Shown piece after piece: positions 52,617 to 63,157 of a stretch of 64,000 nucleotides of DNA. The DNA is taken from NCBI GenBank assembly GCA_051294375.1, contig CM119266.1, positions 1,431,554-1,495,553 of the forward strand. The letters are read 5' to 3'. The notes under the pieces were generated by a model that saw only the letters and a program-made list of their open reading frames with translations, was not told where the DNA came from and did no database searches. Position 1 is the stretch's first letter. The number at the start of each line of letters is the position of its first letter. This DNA is from Paraspadella gotoi (Eukaryota; Chaetognatha). Both the position numbers and the translations under genes were made by a program.

Positions 52617-52814
52617 GTCAGTAAATGAGTCACTTGCAAAAAAAAATATTAGAAGAATGTTTTTTACATGTATTTGATATCGGTTTTCCTATTTAAATAA
52701 ATTAATTATTTTGTATCATTGTGGCAAACTTTGTACTTTAGTAACGAATTCATAGAATTCTTTTTATTCTTCAATCGGTGAAAAAAAATCATCAAATGCT
52801 AGGTTAAAACTTAC

Positions 52815-53784
52815 TTAAGTTAGCATTAATATAAAATAGCACTTTCACTGCTATGAATTGTTTTTTATAGAGAGAAATAACACTCTACTTCAAAGGTATT
52901 ATAACTACACATAACAATTTCTCCTTCCAAATTTATATTGTCCATTGGGAATTTGTTAAAAGAATAATAATTATTGATCACGTTACGCAATTTCTCTTCG
53001 AAACTAGAAACTTGTTTTTCTTTGGACGAAATCGCTACCGAGATGAGATTTTCAAATCCGATCAAGTTTATCTCTTTCACCTTTTTGGCTTTTTTTCTCG
53101 CGAGCAAAGATCAATTTGGAATCTGAAAACAAATAATAAGAAAAATAAAGTGTTTTTTAAAAGAATCATTAAATAAATCTTTTTTTAAAAAAATATTTGT
53201 CACTTTTATTTATATTTATTTAAATATATTTTAAGATTTTGATTTTATCAAATCGTTGAAATAACTTGATAACATAAAACAAGAACGGTAATTCCAATTT
53301 GTTGCGCCGCAGTGACTTTATTTTCAAGTGTATTTTTTTTTTTATCACATGACATGACATGATATGACTAAAAAAATTTTTTGCTTTATAACATGCACTG
53401 CATCAAAATTCTATCTTTTATTCTTTATAGTTTTAAGAGTTACTGAATATGGCGCTAGCAGTCTCTTAGATTTGAGGTTTTTTCTGTCTTACCATATGAG
53501 CAACCAACTATAAGGAAATAAATCCAAATATATTCATTTTTAACGTAAATAAAACAGACCGACAGATTGACATACCGATCGACCGACAGACCGACCGAAA
53601 AGTGACTTATAGAGTTGCTCCGCGAGTACTCGCGGCGTAACTAAAAATTCCAAACAAACGAAGGTGTTTCCTACAATTTTTTTCTTTTTTTGAGAAAAAG
53701 ACAATTACCTTTAAAATGAAAGATCAAAGAAAATCTTAAGAAAGAATCAATAGTTGCAGCAGTAGATCGAAAATTCAAATTCAT
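52815..53784 (-). CDS. Possible nested minus-strand gene, two to three exons
   Basis: On the minus strand an ATG at 53784 opens 25 codons (MNLNFRSTAATIDSFLRFSL, then IFHFK). These end at a TTTAAAG-GTAATT donor (53709), phase 1. The next acceptor, TTGTTTTCAG (53123), continues in phase as DSKLIFAREKKAKKVKE, then, after a presumed one-base indel, NLISVAISSKEKQVSSFEEK and LRNVINNYYSFNKF. That frame reaches a stop near 52865. A further 33-base exon (52847-52815) is possible before GTAAGT. The Ser/Arg/Thr-rich start resembles a mitochondrial presequence. The Lys-rich KKAKKVK part is faintly like ribosome-recycling factors, which is too weak to name. It lies inside an intron of the main gene, on the opposite strand. 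Confidence 0.35.
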
Positions 53785-53827
53785 AACTGTTTACAATTTT
53801 GCATGATTGAAAAAAAAACTAAATAAA

Positions 53828-54555
53828 ATACAAACTGTTGCCTAAATAAAAATGTAAACAGGATTTGCATAAAAAATTAACTTTTACCAAGAATTCCCCG
53901 GAGAAACACATATAGCTATTTATGACTCCAATTCAATTGTATTAAACTAAAATTTAACTATAACCATAAAATTAAATCCATTCATTGATTTTTTTTACCG
54001 GACCCAAAGTGTTTTCAAAAAAGGAAGGCTAACGGAAACAGATCAATCTATTGAACCAATTGAATTGACTTATAAAACGCTACAAATCAATCCCGTGAGT
54101 CAAATTTATATTTCTGTCTTAGTCCGTTTTAATTCCGTTTTAATTCCTAGCGCAGTGTATTCTAACAAAATTTTGAAAACAATTTTTCTAACACTTTTAA
54201 ATAATTATATGTCAGGAAACCGTCAATTCGATTGTCTCCTTTTTATATAATGAGGACCCGGCAACAACGAGGACCACAATTGTCATAACGACGACTACAA
54301 NNNNNNNNNNATACAAACTGTTGCCTAAATAAAAATGTAAACAGGATTTGCATAAAAAATTAACTTTTACCAAGAATTCCCCGGAGAAACACATATAGCT
54401 ATTTATGACTCCAATTCAATTGTATTAAACTAAAATTTAACTATAACCATAAAATTAAATCCATTCATTGATTTTTTTTACCGGACCCAAAGTGTTTTCA
54501 AAAAAGGAAGGCTAACGGAAACAGATCAATCTATTGAACCAATTGAATTGACTTA
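53828..54555. repeat. Segment repeated around a 10-N gap
   Basis: 53828-54072 and 54311-54555 are practically identical (ATACAAACTGTTGCCTAAAT to TTGAATTGACTTA). The same piece occurs again near 56901-57144. The gap at 54301-54310 separates the first two, and 54556 joins abruptly to coding sequence of exon 4. Confidence 0.9.
54301..54310. other. Assembly gap, 10 N
   Basis: Short N run between two overlapping copies. Confidence 0.99.
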
Positions 54556-54566
54556 AGAGAGAAGAT

Positions 54567-57360
54567 GAGAGCGCGATGGAAAATCGACTCATCATCATTC
54601 AGCGATGGAAATCCCGGTGGGAGATGAAACGTCAGTGATGGAAACCGAAATAGACGTTTTCACAAACGTTGAGGAAAACTGGAAGTTTTAGTGGAAGTGA
54701 GAAACCCCATAGAGTTTCCATCGAAGCTCCTTTGACCTTGGAACCATGGTGCACACCATGATTTTCATGGGCGACGAAATGGGGAGATGGAATTTTTCCA
54801 TCGATTCCGTTACTAAGAGGGAATTGGTGGTGACTGAGGTTTGAAATGTGGGACGCCTTCGGTGAAACCTTTGGTGGAAACAGTGGAATTTCCAGCAAAG
54901 GAATTTCCGGTGCAAGTGTCTGATGAGATGGAAACTTTCATAGAGGAGATGGAACTTCCGATGAAAATTCCACAAAAGGAAGAGAAAGTGAGAAAGTCGT
55001 TTGGTTTCAGAGATGGAAATCCAAGTGGAATCAGTTCCAATCTTTCGATCTTAAAGGATACGAATTTTCAAATAAAAAACTTTCATCCGATGAAACTTCA
55101 ATGAATAAACAGTGGAAGAAAAAAACGAATTTCCTGATTATGAGATATCGAAAGAAACCTCGGCGAAGATGGAAACCAGCGATCAAAAAATGAAATATCT
55201 GAGAGAAGAAATTGCGAAGATCAGCGACTAGTGATAGAACCTGTGATAAAGAAATGATTATTCCCGCCGACGTCACCAAATCTCTGGCGATTTCCTCCGA
55301 TAGCCGCCGACTATCGACTATCGACTCGAGACTCCCGTCCGGCCGGCCAATCGGAAGCAGACGACGCCGGCCAATCGGATCTTCTCCGTCATCCGGCGCC
55401 GAATTATTACCGACGATTTTGAAGGCGCCGGGAGATCGGGGTTGCCGGGAATCGGTTCCGGCGGCGAGGTTGAAAATGTAAGAGAAAAAATGGATGAAGA
55501 AATACGAATGGCATCGAGGAAAGGAACTTCGAAAGCAGACGACAGAAGAATTTGAGATTATCACGCGGAAGATATGAGTTTATTTTTAAAAGAGATTCAT
55601 CAGCAATCTTTGTCGGTGGACGCGAATCATGATTCGCTGGAGGAAACTGATTCTTCAGCGATGCCGCGACAACAGCATGGGAGGCATTGCGCAGGTCAGT
55701 AAATGAGTCACTTGCAAAAAAAAATATTAGAAGAATGTTTTTTACATGTATTTGATATCGGTTTTCCTATTTAAATATTAATTATTTTGTATCATTTGGG
55801 CAAACTTTGTACTTTAGTAACGAATTCATAGAATTCTTTTTATTCTTCAATCGGTGAAAAAAAACAATCAAATGCTAGGTTAAAACTTACTTAAGTTAGC
55901 ATTAATATAAAATAGCACTTTCACTGCTATGAATTGTTTTTTATAGAGAGAAATAACACTCTACTTCAAAGGTATTATAACTACACATAACAATTTCTCC
56001 TTCCAAATTTTATATTGTCCATTGGGAATTTTGTTAAAGAATAATAATTATTGATCACGTTACGCAATTTCTCTCGAATAAGAAACTTGTTTTTTCTTTG
56101 GACGAAATCGCTACCGAGATGAGATTTTTCAAATCCGATCAAGTTTATCTCTTTCACCTTTTTGGCTTTTTTTCCGCGAGCAAAGCATCAATTTGAATCT
56201 GAAAACAAATAATAAGAAAAATAAAGTGTTTTTTAAAAGAATCATTAAATAAATCTTTTTTTAAAAAAATTTTGTCACTTTTATTTATATTTATTTAAAT
56301 ATATTTTAAGATTTTGATTTTATCAAATCGTTGAAATAACTTGATAACATGAAACAAGAACGGTAATTCCAATTTGTTGCGCCGCCAGTGACTTTATTTT
56401 CAAGTGTATTTTTTTTTTTATGCACATGACATGACATGATATGACTAAAAAATTTTTTGCTTTATAACATGCACTGCATCAAAATTCTATCTTTTATTCT
56501 TTTATAGTTTTAAGAGTTACTGAATATGGCGCTAGCAGCTCTTAGATTTGAGGTTTTTTTTCTGTCTTACCATATGAGCAAACCAACTATAAGGAAATAA
56601 ATCCAAATATATTCATTTTTAACGTAAATAAACAGACGACAGATTGACATACCGATCGACCGACAGACGACCGAAAAGTGACTTATAGAGTTGCTCCGCG
56701 AGTACTCGCGGCGTAACTAAAAATTCAAACAAACGAAGGTGTTTCCTACAATTTTTTCTTTTTTGAGAAAAAGACAATTACCTTTAAAATGAAAGATCAA
56801 AGAAAAATCTTAAGAAAGAATCAATAGTTGAGCAGTAGATCGAAAATTCAAATTCATAACTGTTTTACAATTTTGCATGATTGAAAAAAAAACTAAATAA
56901 AATACAAACTGTTGCCTAAATAAAAATGTAAACAGGATTTCATAAAAATTAAACTTTTACCAAGAATTCCCCGGAGAAACACATATAGCTATTTATGACT
57001 CCAATTCAATTGTATTAAACTAAAATTTAACTATAACCATAAAATTAAATCCATTCATTGATTTTTTTTACCGGACCCAAAGTGTTTTTCAAAAAAGGAA
57101 GGCTAACGGAAACAGATCAATCTATTGAACCAATTGAATTGACTTATAAAACGCTACAATCAATCCCGTGAGTCAAATTTATATTCTGTCTTAGTCCGTT
57201 TTAATTCCGTTTTAATTCCTAGCGCAGTGTATTCTAACAAAATTTTGAAAACAATTTTTCTAACACTTTTAAATAATTATATGTCAGGAAACCGTCAATT
57301 CGATTGTCTCCTTTTTATATAATGAGGACCTGGCAAACAACGAGGACCAAATTGTCATAA
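54567..57360. repeat. Third copy of 51478-54300, including exon 4 end
   Basis: Starts mid-exon at GAGAGCGCGATGG and runs through the exon 4 donor (about 55697), the nested minus-strand exons (about 56000-56860) and on to the ACG array. The coding part has several one-base indels, for example near 54671, 54787 and 55112. It starts within a coding exon with no splice site, so it is a duplicated fragment or redundant contig, not a gene. Confidence 0.88.
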
Positions 57361-57369
57361 CGACGACTA

Positions 57370-57494
57370 CAACGACGATGACGACGACGACGACGACTAC
57401 AACAACGAAGAAGAAGAATCGCCTTAAAAGATTCGAAAGAATTTTGCGAATCTTTATTCCAACCAGAAAAAAATGTTTACCCGAAGCTCAAACA

Positions 57495-57525
<31 letters not shown>

Positions 57526-57581
57526 ACGACAACCACGAACACGACCAAAAAAAACATCGGTATTTCAATATGAACATTTAA
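57370..57581 (+). repeat. ACG trinucleotide tracts flanking a short open frame
   Basis: Two (ACG)n tracts (57372-57400 and 57496-57525) flank a Lys/Arg-rich frame, KKKNRLKRFERILRIFIPTR. It might be a missing exon between 52616 and 58217, but no good acceptor or donor was found. Confidence 0.5.
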
Positions 57582-58216
57582 AGTAAATCGAAAAATTCAA
57601 AAGCAAATATAAAAATAGAGGCAACCGATTCGGTGTTGGTACAATAATAATTCACAAACAAAACAAAGAAAAATCGTATCAAGGTTTTCGTGGCCGACAA
57701 GTCGGGCCATGTGGGTGTGACCTCCAATAATATCGACGATTATCATAATTCATATTTTCATTTAAGTGCGAGAATTATTTCGTTTAATTTTGAAAATGTA
57801 TATGGAATTATTTTTTTATACAAGATGTGGAGTTTCCTTCTGACGTAATGGAGGAAATAATCACACCAGAGTTAATATAAAAAAATTCAAATCAAATCAA
57901 ATCAAATTCAAAACAATCAAACCAAATTAANNNNNNNNNNNNNNNNNNNNNNNNNAATCAAATCAATCAAATCAATCAAATCAATCAAATCAATAAAATC
58001 AATTAAATCAATCAAATCAATCAAATCAGTCAAATAAAATCAATAAAATCAATAAAATCAATCAAACCAATCAGATTATTCAAATTAATCAAATTAATCA
58101 ATCAATCAAATCAATCAAATCAATCAAATCAATTAAATGAATGAAATCAAATATATCAATTAAATGAAATCTATCAAATCAATCAAATAAAATCAAAAAA
58201 ACTAAATCAGTCAATA
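57582..58216. repeat. CAAT/CAAAT array with 25-N gap
   Basis: AT-rich to about 57880, then AATCAAATCAATC-type units to 58210, interrupted by the gap at 57931-57955. Lies directly before the exon at 58217. Confidence 0.9.
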
Positions 58217-59485
58217 ATGTTTCAACAGGAAGCAAAGAAAATCTCGTCAACATCGTCACTTCCAAAGAAACAACAACAACAACAACAACCGAATCCTCAT
58301 AATCAAAACTCAAAAGAAAATCATCATAAACAACGAAAGTGGAAAGACGAAGATTTTTTCGATCTTCAAACTCAACTTTTGACGTTGCAAAGGCTCAACG
58401 ATCGACTCGGAGCCGACAATAACGACGAAGCCGACAATAACGACGAAGCCGACAATAACGACGAAGCCGACAAGGATTTACCGACACGAAAACCCGAAAC
58501 CAGCGGGAGAGAGATTTCAAGAAAGGAGAGCAACGAACTCGTTGGTTCCCAGGCGTTGGCGACGGAGAGTGCGAACCGAGATAAAAAGATCGAGAGTAAA
58601 TCGGAGAGCGAGGCGACTTCTTTGATCGCACAAAATGAGAACGAGACCGAGGCGATGCGATCGGGGACGGAGGCGATGCGATCGGCGACCGAGGCGCGAA
58701 GTGCCGAACCCGAGATCGAGGGACAAAGAAACTCGGCAGACGGAAGCGATGTAACGCCGTCGGATCATCGCGATGTCATTGGATCCATGAACGAGTCTTT
58801 GCATCAGCGAGAATTGGATTCTGCAGAAGCAAGAACTCTGAACCAAAAAGTTTCGCCTCAAACGAACAAATATTTAACTTGGAATCTTAACGGATTGACG
58901 GATTCGTCGGAAGAAGAAAAGAGTCGGCCATCTGCCTCGCCGGTTGAGGGCGGAAAATCGGCAGAGACTACGCCGGAACGAATCCCTTTCGGCAAAGCGG
59001 AGTCGACGATGGACGAGACGACGACGACGACGACGACGACGACGACAGCGCCGGTGACATCGACGAGAAGAATCTCACATAGTGACACAGTGACAGAGGT
59101 CGTGAAGGAGTTGTTGACGATGAATACGACGGAGACGACGCCGCCGACGCCGCCCGACGACGCCGCCGACGCCGCGTCGCCGCTGGATTTAGAGGAAGAG
59201 ACTCTGATCGTCGAGGAAGAGAAAACGACGGAAGCGAATCCGAGTTTGACTTTTCAAGATGGCGCTTGGAAACAAAAGAGCATCGGGGATCGAGAGAATA
59301 ACAACAACAACGACCAAAGAAGCGACGACAACAACAACATAGAAAACAATGAGAACAACCAAAATCAATTTAACAATAACCAAAACAACAAGAGTGAATG
59401 TTCTATATCGATGCAGACGTGGAATGTGGAAAATAAAATGCGGCCAGAGATTCTTCAGCGACCAGTGGAAAGAAAGATTTCGGCG
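58217..59485 (+). CDS. Main gene exon 5, or first exon of a second gene
   Basis: The open frame has over 420 codons and runs into the gap at 59486. It starts MFQQEAKKISSTSSLPKKQQ, with a Gln run. WKDEDFFDLQTQLLTLQRLN, a short helical stretch, comes next, followed by an 18-bp repeat giving ADNNDE three times (58412-58471) and EAMRS repeats (58649-58699). After these are NKYLTWNLNGLTDSSEEEKS, a Thr run from (ACG)n (59006-59047), VTEVVKELLTMNTTE, an Asp/Ala/Pro segment and an Asn-rich tail. The composition matches exons 1-4, but no acceptor gives the phase 1 that exon 4 needs. Either an exon is missing between or ATG 58217 starts a separate gene. No domain is recognised. Confidence 0.55.
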
Positions 59486-59683
59486 NNNNNNNNNNNNNNN
59501 NNNNNNNNNNNNNNNNNNNNNNNNNNNNNNNNNNNNNNNNNNNNNNNNNNNNNNNNNNNNNNNNNNNNNNNNNNNNNNNNNNNNNNNNNNNNNNNNNNNN
59601 NNNNNNNNNNNNNNNNNNNNNNNNNNNNNNNNNNNNNNNNNNNNNNNNNNNNNNNNNNNNNNNNNNNNNNNNNNNNNNNNNNN
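59486..59683. other. Assembly gap, 198 N, inside or after exon 5
   Basis: Hides the end of exon 5. Any frame reported through it is unreliable. Confidence 0.99.
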
Positions 59684-59744
59684 TTTTATATGTTAAATAC
59701 TAGTACAATTACTAATTGGTGATGCTCTTTTGTTTCACCGACAG

Positions 59745-59832
59745 GACAGCGCCACGTTGCGTCACAGCGTGGGAATTAAAAAACGCGTCTCGTTCAGCGG
59801 AACTTCGACTCTTCACTCGGATTCGTCGAAAG
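59745..59832 (+). CDS. Main gene exon 6
   Basis: A TTTTGTTTCACCGACAG acceptor precedes DSATLRHSVGIKKRVSFSGT, then STLHSDSSK. A strong AAAG-GTGAGG donor ends it in phase 1, matching the next exon at 60361. KKRVSF is a PP1-docking RVxF-type motif by pattern, so a role as a phosphatase-binding scaffold is an inference worth testing. The frame remains open past the donor to 59915, which is read-through. Confidence 0.65.
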
Positions 59833-60360
59833 GTGAGGTTCGGGTAAGGCGAGACAGTTTCAGAGTCAAGCCTCGTCTTGTCGCGATGACCTCATCTTAT
59901 CCTTCAAGACTTTAAATCTTCACGACGGAATGTCGTGTCGAGAGCTTCATTCCGACACGATCGATCAATCAACCACTTTAAAATTTAATCAATCAATCAA
60001 TCAGCAAGTCAGTAACTCATTTAATGAAAAAAATCAATAAATTTTTTTTCACATCTGTAGAATGTAGCAATCAATCAATCAATCAATTTAATCAATAAAC
60101 AAATTAAGCGCTTAATCTAAACCTTGATTAAGACCTGACGGTGTCCTCGTTCTCAATTCGTGTGTCCGGTCGATCAAAGGTCATTGTCAAAAGATCGGAA
60201 GGTCAATTTATCAACGACCTGGGTTAAGTCGCTCAACGCTTGTTAAATTTATTCACATTGATTAAGTAAATGGGGCGTATTTTATCGAATCAACACTATT
60301 AGCAAATCAACCCCAATCCAATCCAAATCCAACTCCATTTATCGAACCAATCCGACGAAG

Positions 60361-60534
60361 CATCGACCCCCGGAGCCACGACGCCCGACGTGGAGTATTT
60401 GACGCTTCCCAAGGGCTCGCCTTTTGGCAAAAAATCGTCGTCGTTTTCGTCGTCGTTTCGTCCGCTTCATTCTCAAGGCGGCAGGAGGAAGAGGAAGAGG
60501 AAAGATGGAGAGAGGGAAGGAGAAAACGTCGGTG
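60361..60534 (+). CDS. Main gene exon 7
   Basis: After CCGACGAAG the frame reads (G+CA gives Ala) STPGATTPDVEYLTLPKGSP, then FGKKSSSFSSSFRPLHSQGG. A run of basic residues, RRKRKRKDGE, resembles a nuclear localisation signal. It ends at GGTG-GTGAGT, phase 1. The acceptor has a weak pyrimidine tract, so the 5-prime limit is less sure than the donor. The phase fits both neighbours. Confidence 0.6.
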
Positions 60535-60693
60535 GTGAGTGAAGGGTAAGGGAGGGAATGGAAGAGGTCAGGTCGTCTGGATGGAACTATCAAAATGGTC
60601 TCATTATTTCTCCATCCTTCTCGACCGATATACGGAGGAATAGGTCTTCGTTATCGCTTTGGTCGTCTTTGCAATAAGACGTTTTGTAGACAG

Positions 60694-60731
60694 AAGAAGA
60701 GAGAGAGAGAGAGAGAGAAGAGAGAGAGAGA

Positions 60732-60784
<53 letters not shown>

Positions 60785-60791
60785 CACCGTG
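60694..60791 (+). CDS. Main gene exon 8: GA microsatellite coding Arg-Glu repeats
   Basis: The 98-base segment lies between TTTTGTAGACAG and CCGTG-GTAAGT. It begins in phase 1 (G+AA gives Glu) and ends in phase 0 with RDTV. Exactly these phases are required by exons 7 and 9, giving DTV-TEACLSPP across the next junction. Almost all of it is GA dinucleotide, read as Glu-Arg repeats. The alternative is a purely intronic microsatellite, but then exon 7 (phase 1) could join 61020 only in a less protein-like frame. Confidence 0.4.
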
Positions 60792-61019
60792 GTAAGTCGC
60801 CGCAGTTGTTCTTTTCTTTGTCTTGTCCGTTTAATGTCTCGTTCTTTAAAAGTTTTTTTGTTTTTATTGTCCGCAGTGGGTTTTTTTGATGTTGTTGTAT
60901 CATCGTCGTTAGTTTTCTTTTTCGTCGTCGTGTCGTAATCGTTGTAGTTTGTTCTCGTTTATTTGTTGTTGTTCCCGCTTTCATTAACACGCCTCCTCCT
61001 TTGACGATCCTCTCCGCAG

Positions 61020-61147
61020 ACCGAAGCTTGCCTCTCGCCTCCTCAACGACGGCATCGTCGCGCCTCTGGCTTCTTCGCCCAAACGCGTCTCAAGGTGGTG
61101 CCTGCTGGGAGAAGATCGGGGGTCGGGAGACCTTGCTTCTTGCACAG
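61020..61147 (+). CDS. Main gene exon 9
   Basis: Acceptor ATCCTCTCCGCAG and donor CACAG-GTGGGT bound a phase 0 to phase 2 exon. It reads TEACLSPPQRRHRRASGFFA and QTRLKVVPAGRRSGVGRPCF, then LH. It has RRAS-type basophilic kinase sites, and the Gly/Arg/Phe pattern looks conserved rather than low-complexity, so this may be the edge of a folded or short conserved region. I do not recognise it. Confidence 0.7.
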
Positions 61148-61404
61148 GTGGGTTTCGGTTGTTGAGTTTTTTCTCGAAATGAATGACTGATTGTTCATTG
61201 GTTTGTAATTTGTTTGATTGGTGGGTTTGGTTGAATTTGTAGATAGTAACACCCTGATTGTTTGGTTAGTTTGGTTCATTTGATTGGTCGTTTAATCTTC
61301 TATCTTTTCCGATAAGCGCCAGTAATTCAATCGAGTTTAATCTATCCAAAGCATTACCCAATCAGGCACAATCGATCAAACCAATCAATCCTACCAATGA
61401 CCAG

Positions 61405-61532
61405 ATATTGCAACGGCGTCTTCTACGAGGCGTTGAACACGACATACGGCGTTGACTTCGTCGTTCAAATCTTTCGTCGCAGAGATGAACCAGCGCTTTG
61501 CACTTCAAATTCCTGGGACAACGGCCGGGCAG
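61405..61532 (+). CDS. Main gene exon 10
   Basis: After ATGACCAG the frame (AG+A gives Arg) reads YCNGVFYEALNTTYGVDFVV, then QIFRRRDEPALCTSNSWDNG. It ends at GGGCAG-GTGGGG. It is the least low-complexity exon, with a hydrophobic core pattern, two Cys and one NTT glycosylation-type site, so it is probably part of a folded domain. No family is recognised. The phase 2 junction with exon 9 fits. The donor runs into a G-rich minisatellite, where other GTGGGG sites could serve. Confidence 0.6.
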
Positions 61533-61915
61533 GTGGGGGAAAAGGGGGAGGGCAGATTGTTGGAGAGGGGGAAGGGCAGGTGGGGGAAAGGGGGAGGGCA
61601 GATGTGGAGAGGGGGAGGGCAATGCGGAGAAGGGGAGGGCAGGTGGGGGGAAAGGGGGCGGGCAGATGTGGAGAGGGGGAGGCAGTGGGAAAAAAGGGGG
61701 AGGCAGATGTGGAAGAGGGGGAGGGCAGATGTGAGAGAGGGGGAGGGCAGGTAGGGGGAAAAGGGGGAGGGCAGATGCGGAGAAGGGGAGGGCAGGTGGG
61801 GGGAAAAGGGAGGGCGATGCGGAGAGGGGGAGGCAGATGCGGAGAGGGGAGAGGAAGGTGGGGGGAAAAGGGGCGGGAAGATGTAGAGAGGGGGAGGGCA
61901 GGATGGGATCTCTCA
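61533..61915. repeat. G-rich minisatellite
   Basis: Tandem, imperfect units of roughly 20-45 bases built on GGGGGAGGGCAGATGTGGAG and GGGCAGGTGGGGGAAA. It follows the exon 10 donor directly. Many runs of four or more G on the plus strand could form G-quadruplexes. Frames in it are repeats, not genes. Confidence 0.92.
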
Positions 61916-62448
61916 TTCACGAAGGTTTAAACTTCCCGTCCTTTCACGTCCTTGTTCTCTCATTGCGACTACGGAGTTTTTCCGATATTTTCCCGCCATC
62001 ACAAAATCGCAATCACAATTTTCTTTTCTCTTCACCCAGCATCTTCTCGACTTCCCCGACCTCCACCCACGCCACCAAACAAGCCCCCTCATTAACACCA
62101 ATGCCCCCCCATTAACCACCAGACGCCCGTCATTAACGCACCAACTCCCCCTCATTAACACAAAAAGGGCCCCCCCATTTTTACATGCCCACAAGAATCT
62201 ATGCGTTTGAGACGTCGGAAGTCCGAAAAGAATGTTTTTATTGTTGCAATATTTAGCATTGTAGAAAATGTTTAAGTATTTCTATGCCCGTGGAGTCGTA
62301 TCGTCCGTCGAAAAATGTTTTCCAACATGAGTTATTTTCGCGAAGAATTGAGAAGAAAAAGTCGTATTGAAATATTGAGACTTAATTTTTTATACTCATT
62401 TGTATTTAATCTCTCTTTTCGTTGCGAAAATGCCTCTCTCTCTCTCTC

Positions 62449-62546
<98 letters not shown>

Positions 62547-62649
62547 ACCGCCAAAAATATTGGCCCATTGAAAACTAGCCAGTAAGAAATAGAGGCGAGG
62601 CGTAACACATTCACAAGCATTATTTTCAAACTCAGAAAGTAAGAAACAG
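61916..62649. other. Intronic stretch with CT microsatellite
   Basis: C-rich CATTAACACC-type short repeats at 62040-62175, then AT-rich DNA, and a CT tract of about 90 bases at 62452-62545. No exon is supported. Confidence 0.75.
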
Positions 62650-62878
62650 AAAATGGCCTTTTTTTTAAGAAAAAGGGAGACTATTTTGACTCGACAACTC
62701 ACCACTCGATCCCCACTCACCAGAACGGTTCCGCTGGTCTCTCGCCAATACATGCGACGCGCTGACGTCTCTTCATTTTCTACGACGTCACCAGAGAATC
62801 GATTTTCTCAGCGTCAGGAATTGATCGAGATCGCCAAAGATGGAGCTGGATGGGAGACGCCGGCTCTGGCGCTCGTCG
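62650..62878 (+). CDS. Main gene exon 11
   Basis: An open frame after AAACAG reads MAFFLRKRETILTRQLTT, then SPLTRTVPLVSRQYMRRADV and FSQRQELIEIAKDGAGWETP. It ends ALALV at a GTCG-GTCAGT donor. The acceptor is uncertain: AG at 62649, 62669 or 62675 are all possible, and none gives the phase left by exon 10, so another small exon may lie between. The second half, from RQELIEIAKDGAGWE, looks like conserved coding sequence. Confidence 0.55.
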
Positions 62879-62880
62879 GT

Positions 62881-63075
62881 CAGTCCGTCTGTCCGTCTGT
62901 CCGTCTTTGATCGTCCGTTTTATCCCTCTGTCTGTCCTTGACGTCAAGAAGAGAAAGGACTTTCCCAAGTCTACGTGTCTGTCCTGTCCGTCAGTCTGTC
63001 TGTCTTTCAAATTTGTCTGTCTGATCCTCTTTCTGTCGGTTTAACTATTTCTTTGTCAGTCCTCCCCGTCTCCCT
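62881..63075. repeat. Degenerate TGTCCGTC / TGTC array
   Basis: Imperfect GTCCGTCTGTCCGTCTGTC units, interspersed with unique sequence, fill the intron after exon 11. The complement, GACA/GACG runs, is also seen near 8570-8615 and 53555-53600. Confidence 0.8.
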
Positions 63076-63157
63076 GTCAGTCTGCCGCCAATATTCTGTT
63101 CATCTCCAGTTTGATTTGGCCCGCAGTGATACCAATATTTTTTTCTTTTTCCTTCAG

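Larger units (their letters stand above)
42232..53806. repeat. Cleaner copy of the coding block
   Basis: Counterpart of 18295-30190. Coding frames are long and intact here, so this copy is used for the gene models below. Confidence 0.9.

Noticed and set aside
52865-53122. Naming the nested gene as mitochondrial ribosome-recycling factor
   Set aside because: Only a Lys-rich segment and a presequence-like start are similar; the conserved Arg/Thr-Ser-Pro region of that family was not found.
53555-53600. GACCGACA runs, considered as CRISPR-like or satellite repeat
   Set aside because: Short, degenerate, without spacers; ordinary simple sequence in a eukaryotic genome.
61362-61930. Gly-rich plus and Pro-rich minus frames of 150-180 codons
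   Set aside because: Created by the G-rich minisatellite; only the first part (61405-61532) has exon signals.
62332-62753. Arg-Glu minus frames over the CT tract
   Set aside because: Microsatellite translation; unlike 60694-60791 there are no phase-fitting splice sites.
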